Below are positions 7,820-16,789 of a stretch of DNA of 64,000 bases, piece after piece. Under the pieces are notes generated by a model. The model saw nothing but the letters and a program-made list of their open reading frames with translations. It ran no database searches and had not been told where the DNA came from. This DNA is from an uncultured Pedosphaera sp. (GTDB taxonomy: Bacteria > Verrucomicrobiota > Verrucomicrobiia > Limisphaerales > Pedosphaeraceae). The position numbers and the translations under genes were made by a program. Position 1 is the stretch's first letter. Each line of letters opens with the position of its first letter. The stretch covers positions 1-64,000 of the forward strand of contig CAIXFN010000075.1 of the NCBI GenBank assembly GCA_903918755.1, given 5' to 3'.

Positions 7820-9072
7820 ACGCGCGCTGCCTGGCCTTCGCCTTCCTCTGCTGCCAGGCCTGGACCGCGGCCCTGGCCCAGACCGCCCTTCCGCAGGAAG
7901 CCTATGTCTGGCAGCGCCATTGGACGCCGGAATTGCGCGTCGCGATCACCAACCATGCTCCGAGCTTTTCCGGCTACGTCGCGTTAGCCATGGAAATCGC
8001 ATGGCGGCGGGGGCAACCGGAAATCATCCGGGTTCCCATCGATTTTGCCACCCTGCGCGCCAGCGGAAAACCCATCGGCCTGGCCTTGCGCATCGGGCCC
8101 TTTCCCGGTCCGTTTCTAGCGGACGACGCCACCGCCCGCTTCTTAAGGGAACGGGCTGCGGAAGTGGTCGGCGAAGCGAGAGCCGCCGGGGTGATTCCCC
8201 GCGAACTGCAAATTGATTTTGATTGCGCCACCGCCAAACTCTCCGGTTACCAGACTTGGGTGGAAACGCTTCGCCAGAAGATTGCGCCTGTGCCCCTCAT
8301 CATCACCGTGCTGCCTGCTTGGTTGCCGCAGCCGGAGTTCCGTTCACTGGCGGCGGCAGCCGATGGGTTCATTCTGCAAGTGCATTCCCTCGATCGTCCG
8401 CAACATTGGGAAAGTCAATTCACTCTTTGTGATCCCGTGGCCGCCCGGAAGGCGGTCGCAGCGGCGGCCCGGCTCGGACTGCCCTTCCGCGTCGCGCTGC
8501 CCACTTACGGCTATCATGTGGCTTTCGATGGGGCGGGCCAATTCCTGGGCTTGTCCGCCGAAGGCCCGGCGCGTTCGTGGCCGCCCGGCGCCCGGGTGCG
8601 CGAGGTGCGTTCCGACGCCCCCGCCCTGGCCGGGCTGGTGCGCGATTGGGTGGCCGCAGCTCCGCCCCACTTGCAGGGGATCATCTGGTATCGCCTCCCG
8701 ATTTCGCTCGACGCCCTGAACTGGCCATGGCCTACTTTGCAGGCAGTCATGGAAGGTCGCGTCCCCCAGGAACATTGGCGGGTGGAGCGTCGCCCGTCGA
8801 TGACCGAACTGGTCGAAATCGAATTGCAAAACGACGGCGAAATGGAACTGACCCGATTTCCAATAATCGACCTTGCCTGGCACGGAGCCCGTTTGGTGGC
8901 CAGTGATGGATTGCAGGGTTACGCGGCCGGCTCCGCCGGTCCGGATCATTTGACCCTGCGCCCGCAGGCTGACCGGCCGGGGCGGGCGCTTTCCCCCGGC
9001 GGCAAACAGACGGTCGGCTGGCTGCGCTTCGACCGGAAAGCAGAGGTAAACATTGAAAGCAATCTCCCGTAA
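7816..9072 (+). CDS. DUF3142 domain-containing secreted protein
   Basis: 418 residues with a GTG start and an N-terminal signal peptide (about 1-22, cleavage after AALA). The body resembles DUF3142, a TIM-barrel-like family. Its hallmark is ELQIDFDCATAKLSGY (about 134-149), followed by PLIITVLPAWL and FILQVHSLDRP segments typical of glycosidase-like barrels. No substrate is known. It overlaps the upstream reductase gene by 4 bases and the downstream TPR gene by 20 bases, implying a tightly coupled three-gene transcript. Confidence 0.75.
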   Translation: MNARCLAFAFLCCQAWTAALAQTALPQEAYVWQRHWTPELRVAITNHAPSFSGYVALAMEIAWRRGQPEIIRVPIDFATLRASGKPIGLALRIGPFPGPFLADDATARFLRERAAEVVGEARAAGVIPRELQIDFDCATAKLSGYQTWVETLRQKIAPVPLIITVLPAWLPQPEFRSLAAAADGFILQVHSLDRPQHWESQFTLCDPVAARKAVAAAARLGLPFRVALPTYGYHVAFDGAGQFLGLSAEGPARSWPPGARVREVRSDAPALAGLVRDWVAAAPPHLQGIIWYRLPISLDALNWPWPTLQAVMEGRVPQEHWRVERRPSMTELVEIELQNDGEMELTRFPIIDLAWHGARLVASDGLQGYAAGSAGPDHLTLRPQADRPGRALSPGGKQTVGWLRFDRKAEVNIESNLP

Positions 9073-11299
9073 ACTTTGGGGACTTATCCTGGCGGCACTC
9101 CTGGCGGCGGGTCCCGTGCCGGCCTGCGGGCCACAATTCCCCAACAACTTTCTGGAGTCCGGGGAGACCACCCTCTTCGCCGCGCCACAGGCGGAATTTT
9201 ACGCCGCGCTCGACCGCATCAAACTGCCGCCACCCCGCTTCCACGCCTCCGTGCCAACCAACGGTGTTTACGGTTACGCGGCCCAGACCACCGCGACGGA
9301 TTTGGCCGACCTGCGCGCGGCGCTTCGCCTGGCCAAGGTCCCCACCCGGGAGAAAGATGCCCTGCTCAAAGCCCACGCCGCCGAGCGGGAGAAACTCGAT
9401 AAGTATTCCGAAGAATCGACCGAATGGCACGAATCCAACCAATGGGGTTGGACGGACGGCGAATTCAAACTCCTGCGCAAGCCCACGCCGCCCAAATTCC
9501 CGGCGGTGCAGGTGGTGCCGGGCCTGCCGCCTGAAATCGGGGATTATTTTCGCGGCAGTGTGGCCTGGCATCAGGAGCACACGAACGAGGCGAGGGCCAT
9601 CTGGTCCGCGCTCCTGGCCCGGCCGGCGGCCGAGCGGCATTTTCGCTCGACCTGGGCCGCTTATATGCTCGGGCGCTCCGCGAACTCAAATAAGTGGGAT
9701 CAGGCCCTCCAGTCTTTCCAACAAGTCCGTTCCCTCGCCACGGAGGGGTTCGCCGACACCCTGGGATTGGCTGCAGCCAGTCTCGGCTGGGAAGCCCGGA
9801 TTCACCTCCAGCGAAACCAATTCGAGGCGGCAATTGAACTTTATCTCCAGCAATACGCCACCAGGGACTGGACGGCCGGGGAATCCCTGCGCGTCACAGC
9901 GGCCAAGGCGTTTCATTCGGACGGAGCCCCCCTGAGCGAGCTCGCGCGCAACCCCCACACCCGCGCCGTGCTCACCGCTTATGTGCTTACCCGGGACGAT
10001 CGCGGCATGCACCTGGCCCCGGGTCCCCAGGCTCCCGTGCGGGCCTGGCTGGCCGCCGTGGAAGCCGCTGGCGTCCGCGACGTGGGCTCCGCCGAACAAC
10101 TGGCCCTCGCGGCCTACCAGAATGACGACATGGAAACGGCCCAGCGGTGGATCAACCGGGCGGCCCGGTCCCCCACCGCGCAGTGGCTGGAGGCTAAATT
10201 ATTGCTGCGCGAAGGAAAAGTGGACCGCGCCGCGAAGTTGCTGGCCAGCGTGGTGGATGCCTTCCCCATAGAGCCCGCCACGACGAACGCGCGGCCCAAA
10301 ACCACTTTCGCCGACAGCCTCGAGATGGACTTCCCATACAACGATCCCGCCCAACAAACCGTTGCCATCCAAGTGCGGGCGGAATTGGGGGCCTTGCGCT
10401 TAACCCGGCGGGAATACTTGGAATCGCTCGACGCCCTCTTGCGCACTGGTTACTGGCTGGATGCCGCTTACGTGGGGGAACGCGTGTTGACCATCGAAGA
10501 GCTCCAGGCTTACGTGGATCAACAATGGCCCGCTGGCGATGCCGGCCAGTCTAGCCCGGCCACCGCCAATCCGAGTGAACCGCCCCACCCTGAAACCGAC
10601 GGAGTGACCCCCCCGCCGCCCGGGGAACTGGCGCCGGAACTCCTGCGGGAGCGAATTCGCTACCTACTGGGCCGACGGCTCACCCGGCTGTCCCGGGGCG
10701 CGGAAGCCGCCCCCTACTTCCCCCCCGCTTATCGCCCGCGCCAACAAGCCCTGCTCCAGGCCTTGGACACGGGCCGCGACCCGGCGCTCTCCGCCGACGC
10801 CCGGGCGGCCTCGCTCTTCGCCGCCGCCCAGATCGCCCGGCATGAGGGGATGGAGTTGTTCGGCACGGAGTGCGCGCCGGACTGGCATTACACGGGGGGC
10901 AATTTTGAATTCGAACTCACCCCGCAAGATCGGGCGACGAACACCACAACGCGCGCCCTGATTCCCTCGGCGGATGAATTGCGCCGCTACGCGGCCAGCG
11001 GCCCGGATCCCAACACGCGGTTTCATTACCGCTATCAGGCGGCCTTCCTGGCTTACGAAGCGGCCGGACTGATGCCGGATAATTCCCCGGCCACGGCCCT
11101 CGTGCTCTGCACCGCCGGTTCCTGGCTCAAAGCCAGGGACCCCCAAACAGCGGACATCTTTTACAAGGCCTTGGTCCGTCGCTGCCGCAAGACCGCCCTG
11201 GGAGCGGAGGCGGATCGGAAGCGCTGGTTCCCCGAGCTGGATGCCAATGGCGAGGTGATCAAACCGAGCGCCGTCGGCATTCCGCCGGACCAGCAGTAA
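9053..11299 (+). CDS. Secreted TPR-like repeat protein of unknown function
   Basis: 748 residues from a TTG start preceded by AGAGGT at about 6-base spacing. The signal peptide is about residues 1-24 (ILAALLAAGPVPACGP); the Cys after VPA makes lipidation conceivable but not convincing. The rest is dominated by amphipathic helical pairs (for example around 160-300 and 340-470) resembling tetratricopeptide repeats, with a Pro-rich linker near 500-530. No catalytic motif is seen. Its 20-base overlap with the DUF3142 gene suggests the two secreted proteins work together, perhaps as scaffold and barrel partner. Confidence 0.7.
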   Translation: MKAISRKLWGLILAALLAAGPVPACGPQFPNNFLESGETTLFAAPQAEFYAALDRIKLPPPRFHASVPTNGVYGYAAQTTATDLADLRAALRLAKVPTREKDALLKAHAAEREKLDKYSEESTEWHESNQWGWTDGEFKLLRKPTPPKFPAVQVVPGLPPEIGDYFRGSVAWHQEHTNEARAIWSALLARPAAERHFRSTWAAYMLGRSANSNKWDQALQSFQQVRSLATEGFADTLGLAAASLGWEARIHLQRNQFEAAIELYLQQYATRDWTAGESLRVTAAKAFHSDGAPLSELARNPHTRAVLTAYVLTRDDRGMHLAPGPQAPVRAWLAAVEAAGVRDVGSAEQLALAAYQNDDMETAQRWINRAARSPTAQWLEAKLLLREGKVDRAAKLLASVVDAFPIEPATTNARPKTTFADSLEMDFPYNDPAQQTVAIQVRAELGALRLTRREYLESLDALLRTGYWLDAAYVGERVLTIEELQAYVDQQWPAGDAGQSSPATANPSEPPHPETDGVTPPPPGELAPELLRERIRYLLGRRLTRLSRGAEAAPYFPPAYRPRQQALLQALDTGRDPALSADARAASLFAAAQIARHEGMELFGTECAPDWHYTGGNFEFELTPQDRATNTTTRALIPSADELRRYAASGPDPNTRFHYRYQAAFLAYEAAGLMPDNSPATALVLCTAGSWLKARDPQTADIFYKALVRRCRKTALGAEADRKRWFPELDANGEVIKPSAVGIPPDQQ

Positions 11300-11374
11300 A
11301 AGTGGATCTGGTGGGCGGGTTTTGCCCCGCAAAAACCTGCTGGAATTTTTTGCTATTTCCGGCATGTTGACGGC

Positions 11375-12373
11375 ATGGCAAATATCATCAAGCGCCCCGG
11401 TTGGAATCTTCCCGAGAATCTGGTTACTCCCGAAGCGGCCTTCCTGAATCGCCGGCGATTCCTGCGGGAAGCCGGGTTTGCCACTGCCGGTTTGCTCTCC
11501 GCCTCGCTGATTGGCTGCTCCCGGCCAGCCGATGGCGCACCCGCTGATCCACCGGCCAAGGGCGGCACACCTGCCGCGTCAGGCCCGACGACCCGGGGCT
11601 ACCCCGCCGCGCGGAATTCCGACTTCAACCCGGGCTGGCCGTTGAGCAATGAAAAGGTGGCCGCGAACTACAATAATTTCTACGAATTCTCCACCAGCAA
11701 ATCCGCCGTCGCCAAGCTGGTGGGAAAATTCACCACCACCCCCTGGCCGCTGAAAATCAGCGGATTGGTCGGCAAACCGCTCGAAATCGACGCCCAGGAA
11801 TTGATCGATCAAATGACCCTGGAGGAACGGGTTTACCGATTTCGTTGTGTCGAGGCCTGGGCCATGATTGTGCCGTGGACGGGGTTTCCCCTCGCCAAGT
11901 TGATTGAGAAGGTGCAGCCCCAGGCCGGGGCTAAATTCCTGCGGTTCGAGACCTTTAACCGCCCCGAACAGGCCCCCGGCCTGGCGAGCCTGCACGATTA
12001 TCCCTGGCCCTACACCGAAGGTTTGCGCCTGGAGGAAGCCATGAACCCGCTGGCGATGGTGGTGACCGGGATTTACGGGAAGCCGCTGCCCAAGCAACAT
12101 GGGGCTCCCCTGCGGATCATCGTGCCTTGGAAGTACGGTTACAAGAGCGCCAAATCCATTGTCAAAATCGAGTTTGTGGACAAACAACCCGCCACGCTCT
12201 GGGAAACCATCAATCCGCGGGAATACCCGTTTGAGTCCAACGTCAATCCCCGCGTGCCGCATCCCCGCTGGTCGCAAGCCACGGAGCGGATGATCGATAC
12301 GGATGACCGGGTCCCCACCCAAATGTTCAACGGCTACGCCAAGTACGTCGAAAGCCTTTATCCCAAGGCTTGA
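11375..12373 (+). CDS. msrP: Protein-methionine-sulfoxide reductase catalytic subunit MsrP
   Basis: A 332-residue molybdopterin oxidoreductase of the YedY/MsrP family that repairs oxidised methionines in exported proteins. The Tat signal is RRRFLR at 26-31. The Mo-ligating cysteine is Cys158 in YRFRCVEAWAMIVPW. Further family blocks include LHDYPWPYTEGLR and HGAPLRIIVPWKYGYKS. Unusually, the signal region ends SLIGC (Cys48), a good lipobox, so this may be a Tat-exported lipoprotein. The haem membrane partner MsrQ is not adjacent; the next gene is an MFS carrier. Confidence 0.95.
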   Translation: MANIIKRPGWNLPENLVTPEAAFLNRRRFLREAGFATAGLLSASLIGCSRPADGAPADPPAKGGTPAASGPTTRGYPAARNSDFNPGWPLSNEKVAANYNNFYEFSTSKSAVAKLVGKFTTTPWPLKISGLVGKPLEIDAQELIDQMTLEERVYRFRCVEAWAMIVPWTGFPLAKLIEKVQPQAGAKFLRFETFNRPEQAPGLASLHDYPWPYTEGLRLEEAMNPLAMVVTGIYGKPLPKQHGAPLRIIVPWKYGYKSAKSIVKIEFVDKQPATLWETINPREYPFESNVNPRVPHPRWSQATERMIDTDDRVPTQMFNGYAKYVESLYPKA

Positions 12374-12456
12374 GGCCGCTCCCCGCCCGGGTGACCGAAC
12401 ATATCCCCGGCCCGGACTTGACAGCCCCGGGGACGGACTGAAACGCTCAGCGGCAC

Positions 12457-13755
12457 ATGACCACCGCTGTTGCCCCGGCCGCCAAACCGCCTCCGACGAC
12501 GACGATTTCCCGCGTGCGGTGGGTGGTTTGTGGTCTGCTGTTTTGTGCCACCACCATCAATTACATGGACCGGCAGATCCTCGGACTTCTCGCCGGCACC
12601 CTGCAAAAGGAGATCGGATGGAACGAGATCGAATATGCCCGAATTGTGATCGCCTTCCAAGCCGCCTATGCCCTGAGTTACGCGGGCTTCGGCCGGTTGA
12701 TTGACGTCATCGGCGCGCGCAACGGCTACTCGCTGGCCATTACCTTTTGGAGCCTCGCCGCCATGGGCCATGGACTCGCCCGCACGGTGTTTGGATTCGG
12801 GGTGGCCCGGTTTGCCCTGGGGTTAGGCGAAGGCGGGAATTTTCCCGCGGCAATCAAGGCGGTAACCGAGTGGTTTCCCCGCAAGGAGCGGGCGCTGGCC
12901 ACGGGTTTATTTAATTCCGGCGCGAATGTTGGAGCGGTGGTGGCCCCCATTTTGGTACCGTTCCTCACTTTGCGCTTTGGATGGCAGATGTCCTTCGTGG
13001 TGATCGGTGCGGTGGGCTTTGTGTGGGTGTTCTTCTGGTGGTGGCTCTACGAGTCCCCGCGGAATTCCCGGCGGGTTTCCGCAGCGGAGTTGGCCCTGAT
13101 CCATGCCGATCCGCCCGAACCGCCCCCGGTGAAGCTGCCCTGGCATCGGTTGCTGGGTTACCGACAAACCTGGGCCTATATCGTCGGCACCTCCCTCTCC
13201 GCGCCGATCTGGTGGTTTTATCTCTACTGGTTGCCCAAGTTTCTGAACAAGCAATACGGCCTGGACCTGGAACATCTCGGCCCGCCGCTCGTCGTCATCT
13301 ACTCCCTCACCTGCGTGGGCAGCATCGGCGGAGGCTGGCTCTCCGGCTACCTCCTGCGCCGGCATTGGTCGCTGAATGCCAGCCGCAAGACTGCCCTATT
13401 GCTCTGCGCCCTGGCGGTCATGCCGGTCATGCTGGCCCCGCAAGTTCCGCAACTCTGGATCGCCACCCTGCTCGTCGGGTTGGCCGCTTCCGCCCATCAA
13501 GGTTGGTCCGCCAATCTTTACACCCTCGTATCGGACCTGTTTCCGAAACAGGCCATCGCCAGCGTGGTGGGCCTGGGCGGAACGTTCGGCTCCCTGACCG
13601 CCATGGTCTTCTCCCAATCAGCGGGCACGATTTTGCAGAAGACCGGGAGCTATTGGAGTCTGTTCATTATTGCCGGCAGTTCGTACATCGTCGCCCTGGG
13701 CATCATCCACCTGCTGACGCCCCGGATGCAGCCGGCCGATTTGAGCCGGAGTTAG
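12457..13755 (+). CDS. MFS transporter, anion:cation symporter type (hexuronate-like)
   Basis: 432 residues with about 12 transmembrane helices. The start TINYMDRQILGLL and the GLGEGGNFPAAIKAVTEWFP segment are hallmarks of the ACS subfamily (ExuT/GudP-like), which imports hexuronates, hexarates or related sugar acids with protons. A hexuronate role fits the CE15 glucuronoyl esterase 5 kb away but is inference. It runs convergent with the sirtuin gene, with only 15 bases between stops. Confidence 0.85.
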   Translation: MTTAVAPAAKPPPTTTISRVRWVVCGLLFCATTINYMDRQILGLLAGTLQKEIGWNEIEYARIVIAFQAAYALSYAGFGRLIDVIGARNGYSLAITFWSLAAMGHGLARTVFGFGVARFALGLGEGGNFPAAIKAVTEWFPRKERALATGLFNSGANVGAVVAPILVPFLTLRFGWQMSFVVIGAVGFVWVFFWWWLYESPRNSRRVSAAELALIHADPPEPPPVKLPWHRLLGYRQTWAYIVGTSLSAPIWWFYLYWLPKFLNKQYGLDLEHLGPPLVVIYSLTCVGSIGGGWLSGYLLRRHWSLNASRKTALLLCALAVMPVMLAPQVPQLWIATLLVGLAASAHQGWSANLYTLVSDLFPKQAIASVVGLGGTFGSLTAMVFSQSAGTILQKTGSYWSLFIIAGSSYIVALGIIHLLTPRMQPADLSRS

Positions 13756-13758
13756 CAC

Positions 13759-13771
13759 AGGGGCTGCCCCT
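13759..13771. terminator. Short triloop hairpin between convergent genes
   Basis: AGGGG-CTG-CCCCT makes a 5-bp stem with a 3-base loop exactly in the spacer between the MFS gene and the sirtuin gene stops. Its position suggests a bidirectional 3'-end structure. There is no T-tract. Confidence 0.3.
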
Positions 13772-14658
13772 CACAAAGCGTTCAGCAGTCGGCGAATCCC
13801 TTCGGCCCCGCCCAGCGGCAGGCCGATTTGGCCACGGGGAACCGTCGCCTCGCGGGTGTTTATGCGGATGAGCCGTCCACCGTTCAGCCGGGCCACATAT
13901 TCCGTCCACAGCCGCACCGAGGGGACGGCCGTGCCGGCGCCAATTTCCACAATCACCAGAGGCGCGTTATCCGCCGCCACGGCGCGCATCCACGGTTCCC
14001 AACGCGCGGCCTGTGCGTCGGTCCGTTGGGAAAGCCAAAGCCGATCATCAAACATCAAAACATTGGGGCGGGCCAAACCACCACAGTGACGGCAGGCGGG
14101 CAAGGGTGGTTCCGCCAGGAAAGTGGTTTCGTTCACGATCACGGTCTCGCCCGCGGCATCCCAAATATCCTTGGTGCAAGGCGCCTGACATTGAAAATGG
14201 TGAATCGAACCATGACACTCGATGATGCGATCTTCCGGAAAACCCGCCTTTTGGAAATGTCCGTCCACGTTCGAAGTAAACACGAAAGCGCCGTGCGGCA
14301 ACCTCGTACCCAGTTCCAGCAATTGCCCGAAGCCGGCATGGGGAACCGTGGCCCGGTAGAGATTCATCCGGTGACCGTAAAACGCCCAGGCCAGGGCCGG
14401 ATCTTCGGCAAACCAACGCGGCTGGGCCATCGCCTCAAAGCGCAACCCCCGGCGGGCGATGGCCGGATAAGCCCGCCAAAATCCGTCCGTCCCCCGAAAA
14501 TCCGGCAGACCCGAATCCACTCCCATGCCCGCGCCGGCCGCGATGATCAAAGCCCCGGCTTCGCGCAGATAACGCGCGGCCCGGGCTATGTCCGGGGCCA
14601 GCGGATCCTTGGGAGCATCACCGGGAGAATGCCCGCTGTCGGGTGGGGTGAGTTTCAT
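13771..14658 (-). CDS. SIR2-family NAD-dependent deacetylase (sirtuin)
   Basis: 295 residues from the chosen ATG; the frame runs 60 bases further upstream. NAD-binding GAGMGVDSGLPDFRG is at about 42-56, with Met-Gly in place of the usual Ile-Ser. TSNVDGHFQKAGF, the catalytic His in ECHGSIHHFQC, and two zinc-type cysteine pairs (QCQAPC, CRHC) follow. It is expected to remove acyl groups from protein lysines with NAD. It stands alone, convergent with the MFS gene. The altered GAGxS box may shift acyl preference, but that is speculation. Confidence 0.88.
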   Translation of the reverse strand: MKLTPPDSGHSPGDAPKDPLAPDIARAARYLREAGALIIAAGAGMGVDSGLPDFRGTDGFWRAYPAIARRGLRFEAMAQPRWFAEDPALAWAFYGHRMNLYRATVPHAGFGQLLELGTRLPHGAFVFTSNVDGHFQKAGFPEDRIIECHGSIHHFQCQAPCTKDIWDAAGETVIVNETTFLAEPPLPACRHCGGLARPNVLMFDDRLWLSQRTDAQAARWEPWMRAVAADNAPLVIVEIGAGTAVPSVRLWTEYVARLNGGRLIRINTREATVPRGQIGLPLGGAEGIRRLLNAL

Positions 14659-14760
14659 CGGTGGCAGGTTATCACGGACCAGTTCACCCCGGCAAGGTGC
14701 CGGGCCGCTCAATATCAATTTGGCTTGCCGCGGAAATAACGCACTTTCATACTCGCGGCC

Positions 14761-16167
14761 ATGGATTTGAAGCGCCCACTGTTACTCGCCACGGTATTCA
14801 CCGCCCTCTGCGGGCAGCCGGTTTCCGCCGGTGTCCTGACCGCCCAGCAGAAGGATTGGCTGGCCCTGGCGCATCGTTCGGAACATCACGGTTGGACCTA
14901 CCTCCACCTGCAGGGCGAGGCCGCCGCCCTCGGATTCCAGCATGGCTACCTGCTCTCTGGCGAAATCAATGAAGTGCTGCGCACCCACCGGATCAGCTGG
15001 GAATACCGCAGCGGGATGACATGGAACTGGCTGGTGGGTCGCGCCGGGCAGTTGTTGACGCCAAAAGTGGACGCGGAAAACCTGGCGGAAATCGACGGCC
15101 TGGTCGCCGGCTTGCATGCCGCTGGCGTTGAAACCACCCGGGATGAAATGGTGGCCTACAATGCCCAACTGGAATTTGAGGGTTACTGGTGGCCGCTCGA
15201 GAAAAAGAATTTGCCGGAGGCCAAGTCCCCGCCCGCCAAGGATCGGTGCAGCGCGTTTGTGGCCACGGGTTCCTATACCAAGGGCCACGGGATCGTGATG
15301 GGTCATAACACGATGTTTGATTACGTGGAGGCGGTGGCGAACGTGGCGGTGGATATTGTGCCGGCGAAAGGCCAGCGCATTTTCATGCAAGCCCAGCCGG
15401 GTTTCATCCACAGCGGCACCGACTTTTTCCTCACCAGCGCCGGCCTGGTGGGGTGCGAAACCACGATTGGTCAGTTCTCGGGCTTCGACAGCAATGGGCT
15501 CCCCGAGTTTGCCCGGATGCGCCGGGCCACCCAGGACGCCCGCACCATCGCGGAATGGTGCGACATCATGAAACGCGGCAACAACGGCGGCTATGCCAAC
15601 GCCTGGCTGCTCGCGGATGCCAACAGCGGGGAAATCGCCCGGCTGGAACTCGGGCTTAAATTTGTGAGCTTGGAACGCACCAGCGACGGCTATTATGCCG
15701 GCTCGAATGTCGCGGAGAACCGGGCTTTGCTCCGCCTCGAAACCGAACGCAGCGAAACGGACATCCGCAAATCGGCGGCGGCGCGCCGGGTGCGCTGGAA
15801 GGAACTGATGGAAAAGAACAAGGGCCGGATCACCGCCAAAATGGGGGAGAAATTCCTCGCGGATGACTACGACGTTTACCTGCAAAAACGCCAACCGGGG
15901 TCCCGGACCCTGGCGGGACATTTTGAATTGGATGCGGAACAATTCGGCGGTCCGGAACCGTTTGATCCTTCGGGCACCTTCGACGGCAAGGTGGTGGACG
16001 CCAAACTCGCCAAACAAATGAGTTTCCTCGCCCGCTGGGGTTCGGCCGACGGACTGCCCTTCAAGGCGGAGGAGTTTCTGCGCCAACATCCGCAATACGA
16101 CTGGCAGCGCGGACTGTTGAAAGACCGGCCCACCCAACCGTGGATCCTGCTCCGCAGCGGCCAATAA
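14761..16167 (+). CDS. Secreted C45 / phospholipase B-like Ntn-hydrolase
   Basis: 468 residues with a signal peptide (about 1-23, VSAG). The Ntn-hydrolase nucleophile is the conserved Cys163 in DRCSAFVATG, followed by GHGIVMGHNTMFDY and TSAGLVGCETTIGQ. This is the pattern of the phospholipase B-like / C45 autoproteolytic acyltransferase superfamily, in which cleavage before Cys exposes the nucleophile. The natural amide or ester substrate is unknown. It may be co-transcribed with the SRPBCC gene 60 bases downstream. Confidence 0.82.
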   Translation: MDLKRPLLLATVFTALCGQPVSAGVLTAQQKDWLALAHRSEHHGWTYLHLQGEAAALGFQHGYLLSGEINEVLRTHRISWEYRSGMTWNWLVGRAGQLLTPKVDAENLAEIDGLVAGLHAAGVETTRDEMVAYNAQLEFEGYWWPLEKKNLPEAKSPPAKDRCSAFVATGSYTKGHGIVMGHNTMFDYVEAVANVAVDIVPAKGQRIFMQAQPGFIHSGTDFFLTSAGLVGCETTIGQFSGFDSNGLPEFARMRRATQDARTIAEWCDIMKRGNNGGYANAWLLADANSGEIARLELGLKFVSLERTSDGYYAGSNVAENRALLRLETERSETDIRKSAAARRVRWKELMEKNKGRITAKMGEKFLADDYDVYLQKRQPGSRTLAGHFELDAEQFGGPEPFDPSGTFDGKVVDAKLAKQMSFLARWGSADGLPFKAEEFLRQHPQYDWQRGLLKDRPTQPWILLRSGQ

Positions 16168-16227
16168 TTCCGCTCGTCTGCCCTCGCGGCTCCGATTTTC
16201 CGCTTAAAAACCCAACCCACCCATATC

Positions 16228-16767
16228 ATGCTCAAAAAGATCCTCATTGCCCTCGCTCTGATAATCGTCGTTTTTCTGATCATTGTTTCCCTCCAACCCG
16301 CCACGTATTCCGTGATGCGGAGCGCCAAGGTCGCCGGAACACCAGCGACGGTTTTCGCCCAAGTCAACGACTTCCACAAGTGGGAAGCCTGGTCACCCTG
16401 GGGCAAACTCGATCCCGCCATGAAAACCACTTTCAGCGGCGCGGCTGCGGGCAAAGGCGCGGTTTACAACTGGGTGGGTAATGACAAGGTCGGGGAAGGT
16501 CAGATGACCATCCTGGACTCCCGCCCGGATGAGCTGATCAAGATCAAATTGGAGTTCATCAAACCCTTCGCGGCAGTTGCGGCGAATGATTTCGCGTTCA
16601 AAGTGGAGGGGAATCAAACCGTCGTCACCTGGACGATGAGCGGACAGAATAATTTCATTGGCAAGGCCATGTGCCTCTTCATGAATATGGACAAAAGCAT
16701 CGGGCCCGATTTTGAAAGAGGACTGACGCAACTCAACACGGTTACTTCGGCGCTGCCCAAACCCTGA
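16228..16767 (+). CDS. SRPBCC-family protein with an N-terminal membrane anchor
   Basis: 179 residues. An N-terminal transmembrane helix (about 4-22, ILIALALIIVVFLIIVSL) precedes a START/polyketide-cyclase-like fold with the VFAQVNDFHKWEAWSPW block (about 43-59) typical of SRPBCC proteins that bind small hydrophobic ligands. No catalytic residues are predictable. It converges on the rhamnulokinase gene with 22 bases between them. Confidence 0.85.
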   Translation: MLKKILIALALIIVVFLIIVSLQPATYSVMRSAKVAGTPATVFAQVNDFHKWEAWSPWGKLDPAMKTTFSGAAAGKGAVYNWVGNDKVGEGQMTILDSRPDELIKIKLEFIKPFAAVAANDFAFKVEGNQTVVTWTMSGQNNFIGKAMCLFMNMDKSIGPDFERGLTQLNTVTSALPKP

Positions 16768-16789
16768 GTACGACGCCTCTGCGGGCGGT

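Noticed and set aside
14782-16164. 460-codon minus-strand frame opposite the C45 hydrolase
   Set aside because: Covers the whole hydrolase in antisense and has no recognisable motif; the plus strand has a signal peptide and catalytic Cys block.
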